Assembly (NCBI RefSeq): GCF_000067165.1
Contig: NC_010162.1
Location: 6,889,001 to 6,953,000, forward strand
Source of the DNA: Sorangium cellulosum So ce56
GTDB taxonomy: Bacteria > Myxococcota_A > Polyangia > Polyangiales > Polyangiaceae
Direction of reading: 5' to 3'
Length of the DNA: 64,000 nucleotides
Below are positions 25,925 through 33,794 of this stretch, one piece after another. How positions within the stretch are numbered: the stretch's first letter is position 1; the number at the start of each line of letters is the position of its first letter. The notes under the pieces were generated by a model that did no database searches, was not told where the DNA came from, and saw nothing but the letters and a program-made list of their open reading frames with translations. Made by a program: the position numbers and the translations under genes.

Positions 25925-26617
25925 CTAATATTCCTTCGGCCGGTTTCCCTTGGCCGTCCGGCGCACGAGCTTCATCCGCTCGATTCCTCGCGGCTCGAAC
26001 ACGAGCGTCTCGGTCCAAGCCCAGGACTTGCCGCCGGGCCCCGTCGTGCCGGCAGCCTCGTAGTCGACGGTCGTGCGCGTGCCGACGGTGGAGAACGTGA
26101 GCTCGACGAGGACCTCCTGCTGATAGGCTGTATCCGGCTTCTGCGAACATCTGCTCGGCATGTCTTCCTGGAACCAGCGGCGCAGGAGCTCCCGGTGTTT
26201 GTCCTCGCACTGATAGCCGAAGCCCAGGGCCGAGGTATACGGGCAGTCCAGGTGACCTCTCGCGTCGTCGGTCGGCAGCTCGGCCCACTCGCAGTGGCTC
26301 ACGAGCTCGGCCGACACATACCCGACGGCCGCGCGCTCAGCCTCCGAGAGGCACGCGACCACGTCCTTGGCGACGACCGGCGTGCAACACCCCTCCGTCC
26401 AGTACAGCTTCGTGGGTCGATCGTGCGGCGTGCACGACGACGCATCGACGGTGGCGCTCGGTGCGGGCGCCGACGGCGGCGTCGCGGAGGGTTGCGGGGC
26501 GGAGATCGACGATTGGATGGGGATCGAGGTCTGCGCGGGCGCTCCGGACGAGCGCTCTCGCGTGCACGCCGCGACGCACGCTGCCGTGACCAGGATGGCA
26601 AAGCGCCTCCGCTCCAC
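25925..26617 (-). CDS. Cys-rich lipoprotein of unknown function
   Basis: From the GTG at 26617 the product has 230 residues: a compact lipoprotein signal (ERRRFAILVTAACVAAC), a Pro/Ser/Ala linker, and a globular domain with at least eight Cys (SSCTPHDRPTKLYWTEGCCT, LVSHCEWAELP, LDCPYTSALGFGYQCEDKHR). The C-terminal part (VEVLVELTFSTVGTR-like strands, LVFEPRGIERMKLVRRTAKG) looks like a beta sheet. No family is recognised. An upstream GTG at 26647 would add a non-signal-like extension, so the shorter form is preferred. It is divergent from the lipoprotein gene at 26866. Confidence 0.7.
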   Translation of the reverse strand: MERRRFAILVTAACVAACTRERSSGAPAQTSIPIQSSISAPQPSATPPSAPAPSATVDASSCTPHDRPTKLYWTEGCCTPVVAKDVVACLSEAERAAVGYVSAELVSHCEWAELPTDDARGHLDCPYTSALGFGYQCEDKHRELLRRWFQEDMPSRCSQKPDTAYQQEVLVELTFSTVGTRTTVDYEAAGTTGPGGKSWAWTETLVFEPRGIERMKLVRRTAKGNRPKEY

Positions 26618-26865
26618 GGCGGTCCGTGGGGCCCACGCGCCCGTCACGTCGCCTGCGCGCCGAACGTCGGTGAGCCGTGGCGAGGAGCGGGTGCCGCCTG
26701 CGGCTCGTCCGGCGCACAGGCTCGCGGGGCTCGGCGTTCGCGGTGTGCGCACGGGTCCAGCTCAGCAGATGGCCGAGGCGATGGCCAGCGCGGCGCACCG
26801 CGACCGCCCGCCTGGTGATCCCCGTCGGGGGGCCTGGTAAGGGTGGCCCAGGAGACCCTCCCTGC

Positions 26866-28869
26866 ATGATGGCTTCGCGGCTCGCGCTCCTCCCCCTCCC
26901 GCTTCTCGTCGCTTCGTGTGGTCCCACCGCCGGGTCGGCCCCCGCGGCGCTCGCGCCAGCTTGGGTCGCCATCCCCCCCGCCCCGCAGGAAGCGCTCGCG
27001 CGCGTCGCGGGCGCGCCGGCCGTGGATCCCTCGGCCCCGCTGACGTTGCCGATCGCCGCGATGCCGCCGCCGGCAACCTGGGTCGAGCCGCCCCTCGGAG
27101 AGCAGGAGCGGGCGAGGGCCGGTCGGGACCCGTTCCGCGAGCACACCGAGATCGCCCTCGGCGAGCACGTGGCGATCTTCGCCGCGAAGGGAGGCGGCGC
27201 CGATCCCGCGGGCGGCCCCTTCGCGGTCGACGAGAAGCTCGGCGTCGTCGGCCCGCTGAAGCTGCCCGCACGCTTCACCTGGGTTGGCGTTGCCGGCCAG
27301 CAGATCGACGCGCTCTATGCGGCCACGCCGGAGGGCGCGCTCCACCGCGCCGCCGGCGTCCGCGATGCGCTGAGGGCGGACGGCTTCGAGCCGCGCGGCA
27401 GCGTGCCTGGCGCGACGGCCTGGGACGCCGCCGGCCCCCTCATCGCGGCCGCGGCCGGAGAGCGCGTCAGCGTCTCCGCCGACGAGGGCCGCACTTTCAC
27501 CTCGGCCGTGGTCGCACCCGGCAAGGCGGTGCGCGCGGTGCTCGTGCGACCCGACGGCGTGCTCGCGGCCGTGGTCCAGGCGCCGGCGCGCGGTCAGCAG
27601 CCGGCGGCGCCCGACACGTTCCTCTCGCTGGATCGCGGGCAGACCTGGAAGCGCTCTGCGTTCCAGCCGCGCGCGATCGAGCGCGCAGGATCCTGGATCT
27701 GGAACGGCGATGCGAGCTGCCCCGCCGTGCTGAGCCGCGACGGCCGGGCGTGGACGAGGACCGCTGCTGCCTCCTTATATACCACGTCCTTGTACGCCCG
27801 ACCCACGTTGGGCATCGCGCTGCACCTCTCCCCCACGATCCGCGCTATCGAGGCCGGCTGGTTCCGCTCGTCCGTCGCCCCGCCAGCGCCCGAACCGCCC
27901 CGGCGCGGCGACGCCGCGGTCGGGCGGGAGCCACGGTGCAAAAGCGACGACGGGGGCGTCGTGGGCGGTATCGGACTCATGGGCGCGGCTGGCGTCTCGT
28001 GCGGAGGCGCGCTCTGCCTGCTCGAAAGCGCCGCGCCGCGGCCGCCGCCGACGCGCACACAAATCGCGGCGTTCGGCGACGGGATCTGCGAACCGACGAG
28101 CGTGCGACCGTCCGGCAGCGACTGCGCCGGGCACCTCACGCGGCCACCGACGTTCGCGGTCGTCGACCACATCGCGAGCACCGTGACGCCTGTCGCGGCG
28201 CCCGAGGGGTGCCCGCAGCCGGTCGCGCTGCACAACGCGGCCGGCATCGGCGTGCTGATCTGCCGCGTTGGCAGCGGCGGCGCGGCCCTCTTCGTGCGGG
28301 GCGCGCAAGGTGCATGGCACGCGGAGGGGAGCCAGGCGACCCCGGCCGAGGCGCTCGAGTGGATCGCCGCGGCGCCGGATGGCACGCTGCTTCTGATCGA
28401 GCCGACGCCGCCCGCAAGCGCCCGGCAGCGCGAGCCGCTGCAGGCGCTCGTGCGAAGCCCGCTGCCGCTCGGCGCACCGCAAGCGTGGCGCCGGATCACG
28501 GCGCCGGACGGCGTCGCGGCGCTTCCCGCTCCCGGCGGCGCGGCGCTCCTCGCGAGCTCGCCCGCGGCCTCGGCTGGCAGGCGCCTCGATGTGACGCTGG
28601 ATCGCCCAGGGCAGCCGGCGCTCACCCTGGCGCGCGACGTGGAGGTCTACCAGGACCTGACGCTGATGGAGATGCGGGACGGGCAGGTGCGGTTCCGCGT
28701 GCGCCCAAATCCTGCGCCGGACGTCAAGGGAAGGCTGGGACCCCCGCCGCCCGAGCCGCGGGATCCGCGCGGGCACGTGCTGACCCACGGCGGCGAGCTC
28801 GTGCTGGAGACGCCCACCGGGCCGACGCCTCCGACCGAGGGGCGCCGGCTCGACCCTGGAGGGCGCTAG
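26866..28869 (+). CDS. Large lipoprotein with BNR-like repeat, unknown function
   Basis: A 667-residue exported protein beginning MMASRLALLPLPLLVASC, a clean lipobox. The body is rich in short beta strands and Gly turns. Segments such as AGERVSVSADEGRTFTSAVV and DTFLSLDRGQTWKRSAFQPR are BNR/Asp-box-like (S-x-D-x-G-x-T-W), which points to a beta-propeller of the sialidase or photosystem-assembly-factor style. No catalytic set can be assigned, so enzymatic activity is not claimed. GGAG lies 11 nt before the first ATG. It is close to, but not clearly in an operon with, its neighbours. Confidence 0.75.
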   Translation: MMASRLALLPLPLLVASCGPTAGSAPAALAPAWVAIPPAPQEALARVAGAPAVDPSAPLTLPIAAMPPPATWVEPPLGEQERARAGRDPFREHTEIALGEHVAIFAAKGGGADPAGGPFAVDEKLGVVGPLKLPARFTWVGVAGQQIDALYAATPEGALHRAAGVRDALRADGFEPRGSVPGATAWDAAGPLIAAAAGERVSVSADEGRTFTSAVVAPGKAVRAVLVRPDGVLAAVVQAPARGQQPAAPDTFLSLDRGQTWKRSAFQPRAIERAGSWIWNGDASCPAVLSRDGRAWTRTAAASLYTTSLYARPTLGIALHLSPTIRAIEAGWFRSSVAPPAPEPPRRGDAAVGREPRCKSDDGGVVGGIGLMGAAGVSCGGALCLLESAAPRPPPTRTQIAAFGDGICEPTSVRPSGSDCAGHLTRPPTFAVVDHIASTVTPVAAPEGCPQPVALHNAAGIGVLICRVGSGGAALFVRGAQGAWHAEGSQATPAEALEWIAAAPDGTLLLIEPTPPASARQREPLQALVRSPLPLGAPQAWRRITAPDGVAALPAPGGAALLASSPAASAGRRLDVTLDRPGQPALTLARDVEVYQDLTLMEMRDGQVRFRVRPNPAPDVKGRLGPPPPEPRDPRGHVLTHGGELVLETPTGPTPPTEGRRLDPGGR

Positions 28870-28973
28870 CACCGCGTCCGCGCGGGCGCTGGGCCGTCGC
28901 GAGACCCAACCACGTCACGGCAATGCGGCGATGCGATGGGATAGCCGTAGACGCCCCGCCGCCGTCGCCTGAG

Positions 28974-30425
28974 TCAGCGGTCCCGGAGAAGCCGGACCAT
29001 CCGCCGACGAAGCTCCTCGTTGCTCTCGCGCCTCGCAGCCTCGTTCAGCAGCTCGATCGCCGGCCCGCGCAGGACGGCGGCGTACTCGAGCCCTTCGATC
29101 GCCAGCCTCCGGGCGATCTCACACGGCAGGGACAGCGCGGCGGTCCACACCGCGCCGTCGTAGAGACAGCCGCGCAGGCCGCTCAGGAGCGGCGTTGCGG
29201 CGGCAACGTCGTCCCTCGCGATCGCACCCCTGAGCCTCGCCGTCAGCCGCATCCTCGCCTGGTCCGAGCGCGTGGCCCCGCACGCGGCGATGGCGAGCGC
29301 CGCGATCTCCTCGTCGGGATCGGAGGTCAGAGGCCACACCGCATGGAAGAACGGGGTTCCGCCGATCGCCACGGCCCCGAGGGCGCGGAGCAGCGCCTTT
29401 TTCCGGGCCAGGGACGCGGTTTGGAGGCGCGGGAGCAGGAGCGCTTGATCCACGGTGAACTCGCGCCCAAGCCTGTCGAGGAACGCAGCGCAGTCCTCCT
29501 CGGGCAGGCGGTCGAGCGCCTCGATCCGCGCCTCGGGAACCGGGGGAAATCTGTCCTCCTCCCCGGACTCGAACGCTTCTCTTGTCCCATCGAGCGCCTC
29601 GGCGAGCGCCCTCTGGACCGCATCCTTGTCCCAGGCCTCCGCCGCCCGCGCTTCCAGCTTCAGCGCGGCCAGCAATGCCTCGCCGGCGCGCCGGTGCTGC
29701 CCTGGATTCCTGACGACGAGGGCCGCCATCACGGGGGCGCGCCGCCACGGATCGGGAGCGGCGAGGGCACGCTGGAGCGCCGGCTCGGCCTCGGGAACGC
29801 GGTACTCGCGGAGGACCAGCGACGCGGCGTGGAGGTCCCGCAGCGACGCCGACCGTTCGATGAACCGCTCGATCGAGGCGATGACGTGGGGATCGCTGGG
29901 TTCGTAGCCCGAAATGACGTGCTGGAGCACGGGCAAGATGTCGCTATCCAGGCCGTCCGGGTCCTGCGCTGCAAGGAGCGACACGAGGAGCGGAACATCG
30001 CCCGGGCGACCGGCTACCCACAGGACGAGGCGCGCGCTCCTGTGATTCCTGCTGTGTTGCCCGGGCGGGCCCCTGAGCGCCTCGATCGCCTGGACGCGCA
30101 TCGCCCCGGCGATCTCGTGCAGGGGGTTGTCTTGTCCCCACCGGGTCTCGGCCTGGCGTCGCTGGAACTACTGGAAGAGCCGGTTGATCGCCTCGCGGGA
30201 GCCGGACCTGAGCACGATGCGCGCGAGCCTTACCCGCTCCTCGTCGCTCATGGCCGACGTGAGGAGATCTTCGGCGATCGCGTGCGCCCGCCGCCGGAGC
30301 GGCCGCCCTTCGGCAGAGATTGCAGGGCGCAGACGGCGCTTTCGGTCCGGGCTCATGCCAGAGCCCATGGATTCTATCAGCATCCGTTCGACACGACAGG
30401 GGTTCCCTGCGCGAGCAGCCAGCAC
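28974..30425 (-). pseudogene. HEAT-repeat-like protein interrupted by an in-frame TAG
   Basis: Two open segments lie in the same frame: 30425 to 30171 (85 codons, ending NRLFQ) and then, after one TAG at 30168-30170, FQRRQAETRWGQDNP, running without another stop to 28974. The second segment has an internal ATG at 30101 and could be made as a 375-residue protein. Both halves have the same helical, Leu/Ala/Arg-rich repeat character (ERVRLARIVLRSGSREAINR; VPEAEPALQRALAAPDPWRR; DEEIAALAIAACGATRSDQA), as expected for one HEAT-like solenoid of about 480 residues. A CAG to TAG change is the simplest explanation. Natural readthrough or a sequencing error cannot be excluded. Function is unknown; such repeats usually bind proteins. 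Confidence 0.7.
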
Positions 30426-30520
30426 GGCTCACGCTCCAACGTGCGACGCGGCTCGTGAAGCACGCGCTCCACCTCGCAGGATGGATCTCCTGGGACTGGA
30501 GCCGTTAGCATGGTGAATGC

Positions 30521-31888
30521 ATGCCGCAGCAACCACCGACCGAGCCGCAGCAACCACCGACCGAGCCGCAGCAACCACCGACCGAGCCGCAGCAACCACC
30601 GACCGAGCCGCAGCAACCACCGGCCGAGCCGCAGCAACCACCGGCCGAGCCGCAGCAGTCGCCGCCCGAGCAGCCCTTCTCGCTGACGGACGGTGCCCTC
30701 GCCGCGTTGGTGGCCACCGGCTACGGCGTTCCGGCGCTCGCGGCGTTGCTCTTCGGCGCGAGCCAGCTGGTCCAGCTCGATGCCGCGATCTTCGTCGCTG
30801 GAGCGCTCGGGCTGGCCGGTTGGATCGGCCTGACCGTATGGACATACCGCGCGATACGGCGCCGGGGGCGCGCCCCCTTCCAGATGGCGGCCGAAGCGCT
30901 CACGCTGCTCCTCCTGCCCGCCTGGGGCATGGCATACAGCCACGACGCCCCCGGGACGTGCGCTGTCCCGGCATGCGACGTCGGCACCACGGCGTTCCGG
31001 CCGCTCGCCGAGCCGGAAGTCCACGGCTTGATCGCGCTGCACACCCTCACCGCGCTCGCCTATGTCGTGTCACGGCGCCGGAAAGAAGCGCTGCCTGGCC
31101 CTGCAGAGCTCGTCGTCCATGCAGCGCTGCTCGTCGGAATTGCGCTCCACGTCCTGCTGGCGGTGCACTTCGGCCCCTGGGTCGCGGCCGGCCTGCTCGT
31201 GCCGCCGCTGCTCCTGCCGTGCCTCGCGCCGGTGTTCACCGTCGTCTTCTATTCCGCCGAGCTGCGCGCTCGCCTCTTGAGGCGGGGCGTCGAGGCCAGC
31301 GCGCCCGCTCCGTTGGCCGCCGCCGATCCCGCCTATCGCGCGGGGCCGCCGCAGGTCCCGCTCCCGCCGCCGCCCGCGATTCACCGACCCACGTTGTGGC
31401 GCGCCCTCGCGGCTACCCCGTTGCTGCTCGGGGTTCACGCCGTCCTGCACGCGGCCTGGCTGGGACATCCGGCAGCCGCCCTCCAGGTCTTCACCCGCAC
31501 GTGCGGGTACACGCTGTCGCAGCTCCCGATCGTGAAGCTGCCCGGCGATTGCCACTACTTGTGCACCGTCGCTGCGCGCGGCCACGCCTGGCTTGTGCGC
31601 CCGATCCGGCTCGGACGGCGGGGCGGCACGCCGATCCTCGTCAATCGCCAGCTCGCCATCGCCAACGCCTTCGAGGATCTGCTGCACGAGCGCTGGCCGC
31701 GCTTCGGCCGCGCGGCACGCCAGCTCTACGACCGGATGGGGCTGCCCGTGAGCCGATACATCGGCGCCGCTTGGGCCGCCGATGTCATCTATCTCGCGAT
31801 GAAGCCGCTGGAGTGGGCGTTTTATCTGACGCTCCTGCTGCTCGACCCGCGCGCCCCCGAAGAGCGGATCGACCGTATGTACAGGTGA
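30521..31888 (+). CDS. Multi-spanning membrane protein, DUF6688-like, with PQQPPTE repeats
   Basis: A 455-residue protein. Residues 2-50 are seven 7-residue repeats (PQQPPTE or close variants), a Pro-rich cytoplasmic or exported tail. Then follow about six membrane helices (ALAALVATGYGVPALAALLF, FVAGALGLAGWIGLTVW, LVGIALHVLLAVHFGPWVAA, LLVPPLLLPCLAPVFTVVFY). The C-terminal domain has the most distinctive sequence: LPGDCHYLCTVAARGHAWLV, RRGGTPILVNRQLAIANAFE, QLYDRMGLPVSRYIGAAWAA. I associate that with the uncharacterised DUF6688 family from memory, so the name is tentative. The ATG at 30521 has no good ribosome site. REP-like repeats begin immediately after the stop. Confidence 0.78.
   Translation: MPQQPPTEPQQPPTEPQQPPTEPQQPPTEPQQPPAEPQQPPAEPQQSPPEQPFSLTDGALAALVATGYGVPALAALLFGASQLVQLDAAIFVAGALGLAGWIGLTVWTYRAIRRRGRAPFQMAAEALTLLLLPAWGMAYSHDAPGTCAVPACDVGTTAFRPLAEPEVHGLIALHTLTALAYVVSRRRKEALPGPAELVVHAALLVGIALHVLLAVHFGPWVAAGLLVPPLLLPCLAPVFTVVFYSAELRARLLRRGVEASAPAPLAAADPAYRAGPPQVPLPPPPAIHRPTLWRALAATPLLLGVHAVLHAAWLGHPAAALQVFTRTCGYTLSQLPIVKLPGDCHYLCTVAARGHAWLVRPIRLGRRGGTPILVNRQLAIANAFEDLLHERWPRFGRAARQLYDRMGLPVSRYIGAAWAADVIYLAMKPLEWAFYLTLLLLDPRAPEERIDRMYR
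30524..30670 (+). repeat. Seven 21-bp tandem repeats encoding PQQPPTE
   Basis: Units of ccgcagcaaccaccgaccgag, four identical at the protein level, then two PQQPPAE and one PQQSPPE. They form the N-terminal tail of the membrane protein and are likely to vary in number. Confidence 0.92.
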
Positions 31889-31892
31889 GAGC

Positions 31893-32071
31893 GACCCAGC
31901 GGCCCGACCCACCCACCCGACCGACCCAGGTTGAGACATCATCGAGCCGTCGCCCGACCCAGCACGACCCACCCGGGTTGAGCCATCGAAAGCGTACGCA
32001 CGAGGAAACTCGACCCGGGTTGTCGGCCACCGGATCTGCGCGCCCCCAATCCATGGATGACCCGGGTTGAT
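31893..32071 (-). repeat. Left REP-like repeats beside the transposase gene
   Basis: Four diverged copies of the core, read on the plus strand as GACCCAGGTTGAG (31923-31935), ACCCGGGTTGAG (31971-31982), GACCCGGGTTGT (32012-32023) and GACCCGGGTTGAT (32059-32071), with extra GACCC motifs between. This is the reverse complement of the core at 10.9 kb and 33.5 kb. The repeats start within a few bases of the preceding gene's stop and lie 3' of the transposase. Confidence 0.8.
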
Positions 32072-32319
32072 ACAATCGCATCGCCTCACCTATCGGCCCA
32101 TAATCGTCCCGCTCTGTCAGCCAGAGTCTGTCTAAGGTCACCGTTCCAATCGCCGCATACGCATTCGACCCGGCATACCCAATTCTTGGGCATACGCGCA
32201 GCGCCAGACAAACGCTCCGCCTGCTCCGCCTTCTCCAGACTGACGTTCTCCACAACACGACAACGCGTCGACCCCGCTCCCGCGCTTTTCGCATCGCTGA
32301 GAACGGCGCCATGCAGTAT
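32072..32319. other. Non-coding stretch between left repeats and transposase stop
   Basis: Lower GC than its surroundings, with no supported gene. Contains CCCAATTCTTGGG near 32177, a short inverted repeat. It may belong to the 3' end of the transposon-like unit. Confidence 0.4.
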
Positions 32320-33240
32320 CTACACCACGAGTCTGAGGTCCGTCACGCTGGCGCCGTGGAACGTGCGCATCCACCAGGTTCCCGCGGGGAACACCACACC
32401 GCGTATCCCGGCGCGCCACTGTTCAAGCGCCGCGCGGTATGACGCACGAAACGCCCGCACCGCAGCACCAGCGATTCGCCGCGCATCACCCTGCTCGCGG
32501 CCAACCGCAAAGGTCGGATTGCGTTCGCCCAGCGCCTCGAAGCTCGTGACGCGCTCGTACGGGGAGATCTTGCTGACTCGCTCAGCACCAAGGAAGCGAC
32601 GCCCTTGCCGCTGCAGCGCCGCATGGGCCAGCGCCTCCTGTTCCTTGAGCGCGGCGGCAACCAAGTGCCTAAAGTCATCGATGCCGTCCTGCTCGACCGC
32701 CGGTGGCAGCGCGAGAGGCAGCATCACTTCCTCGGGCCACTGTGGATTTTCCGGGTCAAGATACGCCACAGGACGCGCCGCACGCAGCACGCCGCAGCCG
32801 AGCTCTCTCACATCGACTTTCGCCCCCGGCCACTCACGCGCATGCCGGACGAGGCCAGCGGCCACAGGGTTCGCGAGCACGTAGGCAATCTTCTCCACGA
32901 CAGCAGCGCGCGTCAGAAGGCGCACAACGCTCGTGGCTTCGTGGTCCCATACCGGTCCTTCCCACGCGCGAAGCACCTTGGTCCCGAGCGCCACAATGCG
33001 ATGAAAGAACTGCAAGAAGCGCGGAAGGACGCCATTCACATCCGTCACGACCAGGTGTAGATGCGTTGACATCGCGCAGAACGCGTGTACCTCGATCCCG
33101 AAGCGACCAGCCGAGACCGCGAGGGCGTAGACCAAGAGCTGGGTGATCGCTGCGTCGGGGCGCAAGAGCAGGTGCCGACGCAAGACGCGACGGGTGATCA
33201 TATAGGTAGCGCCGGGCGAGATCTCGCGGGGGTGGCTCAT
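32320..33240 (-). CDS. Y1 HUH transposase, REP-associated (RAYT) type
   Basis: A 306-residue single-strand DNA transposase-like protein. The HUH metal-binding motif is His60-Leu-His62 in AMSTHLHLVVTDVNG, with FLQFFHRIVALGTKVLR following. The catalytic Tyr is Tyr120 in KIAYVLANPVAAGLVRHARE, the NPVxAGLV wording typical of RAYT proteins. The remaining 170 residues form a family-specific tail (YLDPENPQWPEEVMLPLALP, FRASYRAALEQWRAGIRGVV). All visible catalytic residues are intact. RAYTs are domesticated relatives of IS200/IS605 enzymes that process REP hairpins; here both sides carry arrays of one repeat family in opposite orientation, supporting that link. Base composition is somewhat lower in GC than neighbours, hinting at acquisition. 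The ribosome site is weak. Confidence 0.85.
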   Translation of the reverse strand: MSHPREISPGATYMITRRVLRRHLLLRPDAAITQLLVYALAVSAGRFGIEVHAFCAMSTHLHLVVTDVNGVLPRFLQFFHRIVALGTKVLRAWEGPVWDHEATSVVRLLTRAAVVEKIAYVLANPVAAGLVRHAREWPGAKVDVRELGCGVLRAARPVAYLDPENPQWPEEVMLPLALPPAVEQDGIDDFRHLVAAALKEQEALAHAALQRQGRRFLGAERVSKISPYERVTSFEALGERNPTFAVGREQGDARRIAGAAVRAFRASYRAALEQWRAGIRGVVFPAGTWWMRTFHGASVTDLRLVV

Positions 33241-33439
33241 GGCCCGTCCGTATCAACAAACGCTGTGCCAGAGACTGCGGTCAATCATTTCAAGCACTTG
33301 CCACGCCCAACACGTGGCGATCACTGCGCCAGAGGTGGCGGCCGCCATGCCGTCTTCCACCTCGGATGTTATATTCTCCACCTCCAGACATCGCAGCCCA
33401 CCCCCTCCACCAACCTCAACCCCCCACCCAAGCCAAGCC

Positions 33440-33471
33440 AACCTAGGTTAGATTTGGGGGAGCAAATCTAA
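33440..33471. repeat. Palindrome plus hairpin upstream of the transposase
   Basis: AACCTAGGTT (33440-33449) is a perfect palindrome. It is followed by TTAGATTTG (33448-33456) pairing with CAAATCTAA (33463-33471) over a GGGGAG loop. Subterminal hairpins of this size are the recognition structures of IS200/605-type enzymes, so this may mark one end of the unit. Confidence 0.55.
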
Positions 33472-33501
33472 GTCGGTCTTGGGACGACCTACGTCGAGTC
33501 T

Positions 33502-33740
33502 CCGACCTGGGTCGGGTCTGCGGGTCCAATCTGGGTCAGGTCTCAACCCGGATCGGTCTCTGGTCTGTTGGATGGGCCCAACCTGGGTCAGGTCTCAGCC
33601 TGGGTCCGGTGTGGATGGATCAGGTCTGGATGTGGATGAGGTCGGCTCTGGATCGGTCCAACCTGGGTCGGGTCTCAGGTGTGGACGGGTCATGATCAGG
33701 TTCGGTCCAACCTGGGTCGGGTCTCACCGGGTCGGGTCTC
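33502..33740 (+). repeat. Right REP-like repeat array, core CCAACCTGGGTCGGGTCTCA
   Basis: Copies at 33502-33519 (CCGACCTGGGTCGGGTCT), 33526-33547, 33578-33600 and, identical to each other, 33658-33677 and 33707-33726, with GGTCGGGTCTCACC at the end. Spacing is irregular (24-80 bp). Orientation is opposite to the repeats on the left side of the transposase. Confidence 0.85.
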
Positions 33741-33794
33741 ACCCCGGCCTTGTTTTCTTTTGCATGGAGAGCGCGCTCCGAACGAGAATACAGC

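Larger units (their letters stand above)
33241..33794. other. Repeat-rich non-coding region upstream of transposase and DUF6055 genes
   Basis: Apart from the palindrome, hairpin and repeat array listed separately, 33241-33430 shows an AT-richer segment (ttatattctcc near 33369) that could hold the transposase promoter. No gene is seen. Confidence 0.5.

Noticed and set aside
27070..27095. Isolated match to the repeat core inside the lipoprotein gene at 26866
   Set aside because: A single CAACCTGGGTCGAG in coding sequence, in frame with normal-looking protein; chance is likely in this GC-rich DNA.
26916..30458. 1180-codon plus-strand open frame
   Set aside because: Shadow of the lipoprotein gene at 26866 and antisense of the HEAT-like gene; Arg-rich and without domains.
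31785..32312. Minus-strand open frame downstream of the transposase
   Set aside because: It runs across the REP-like repeats and the end of the membrane protein gene antisense, with no recognisable domain.
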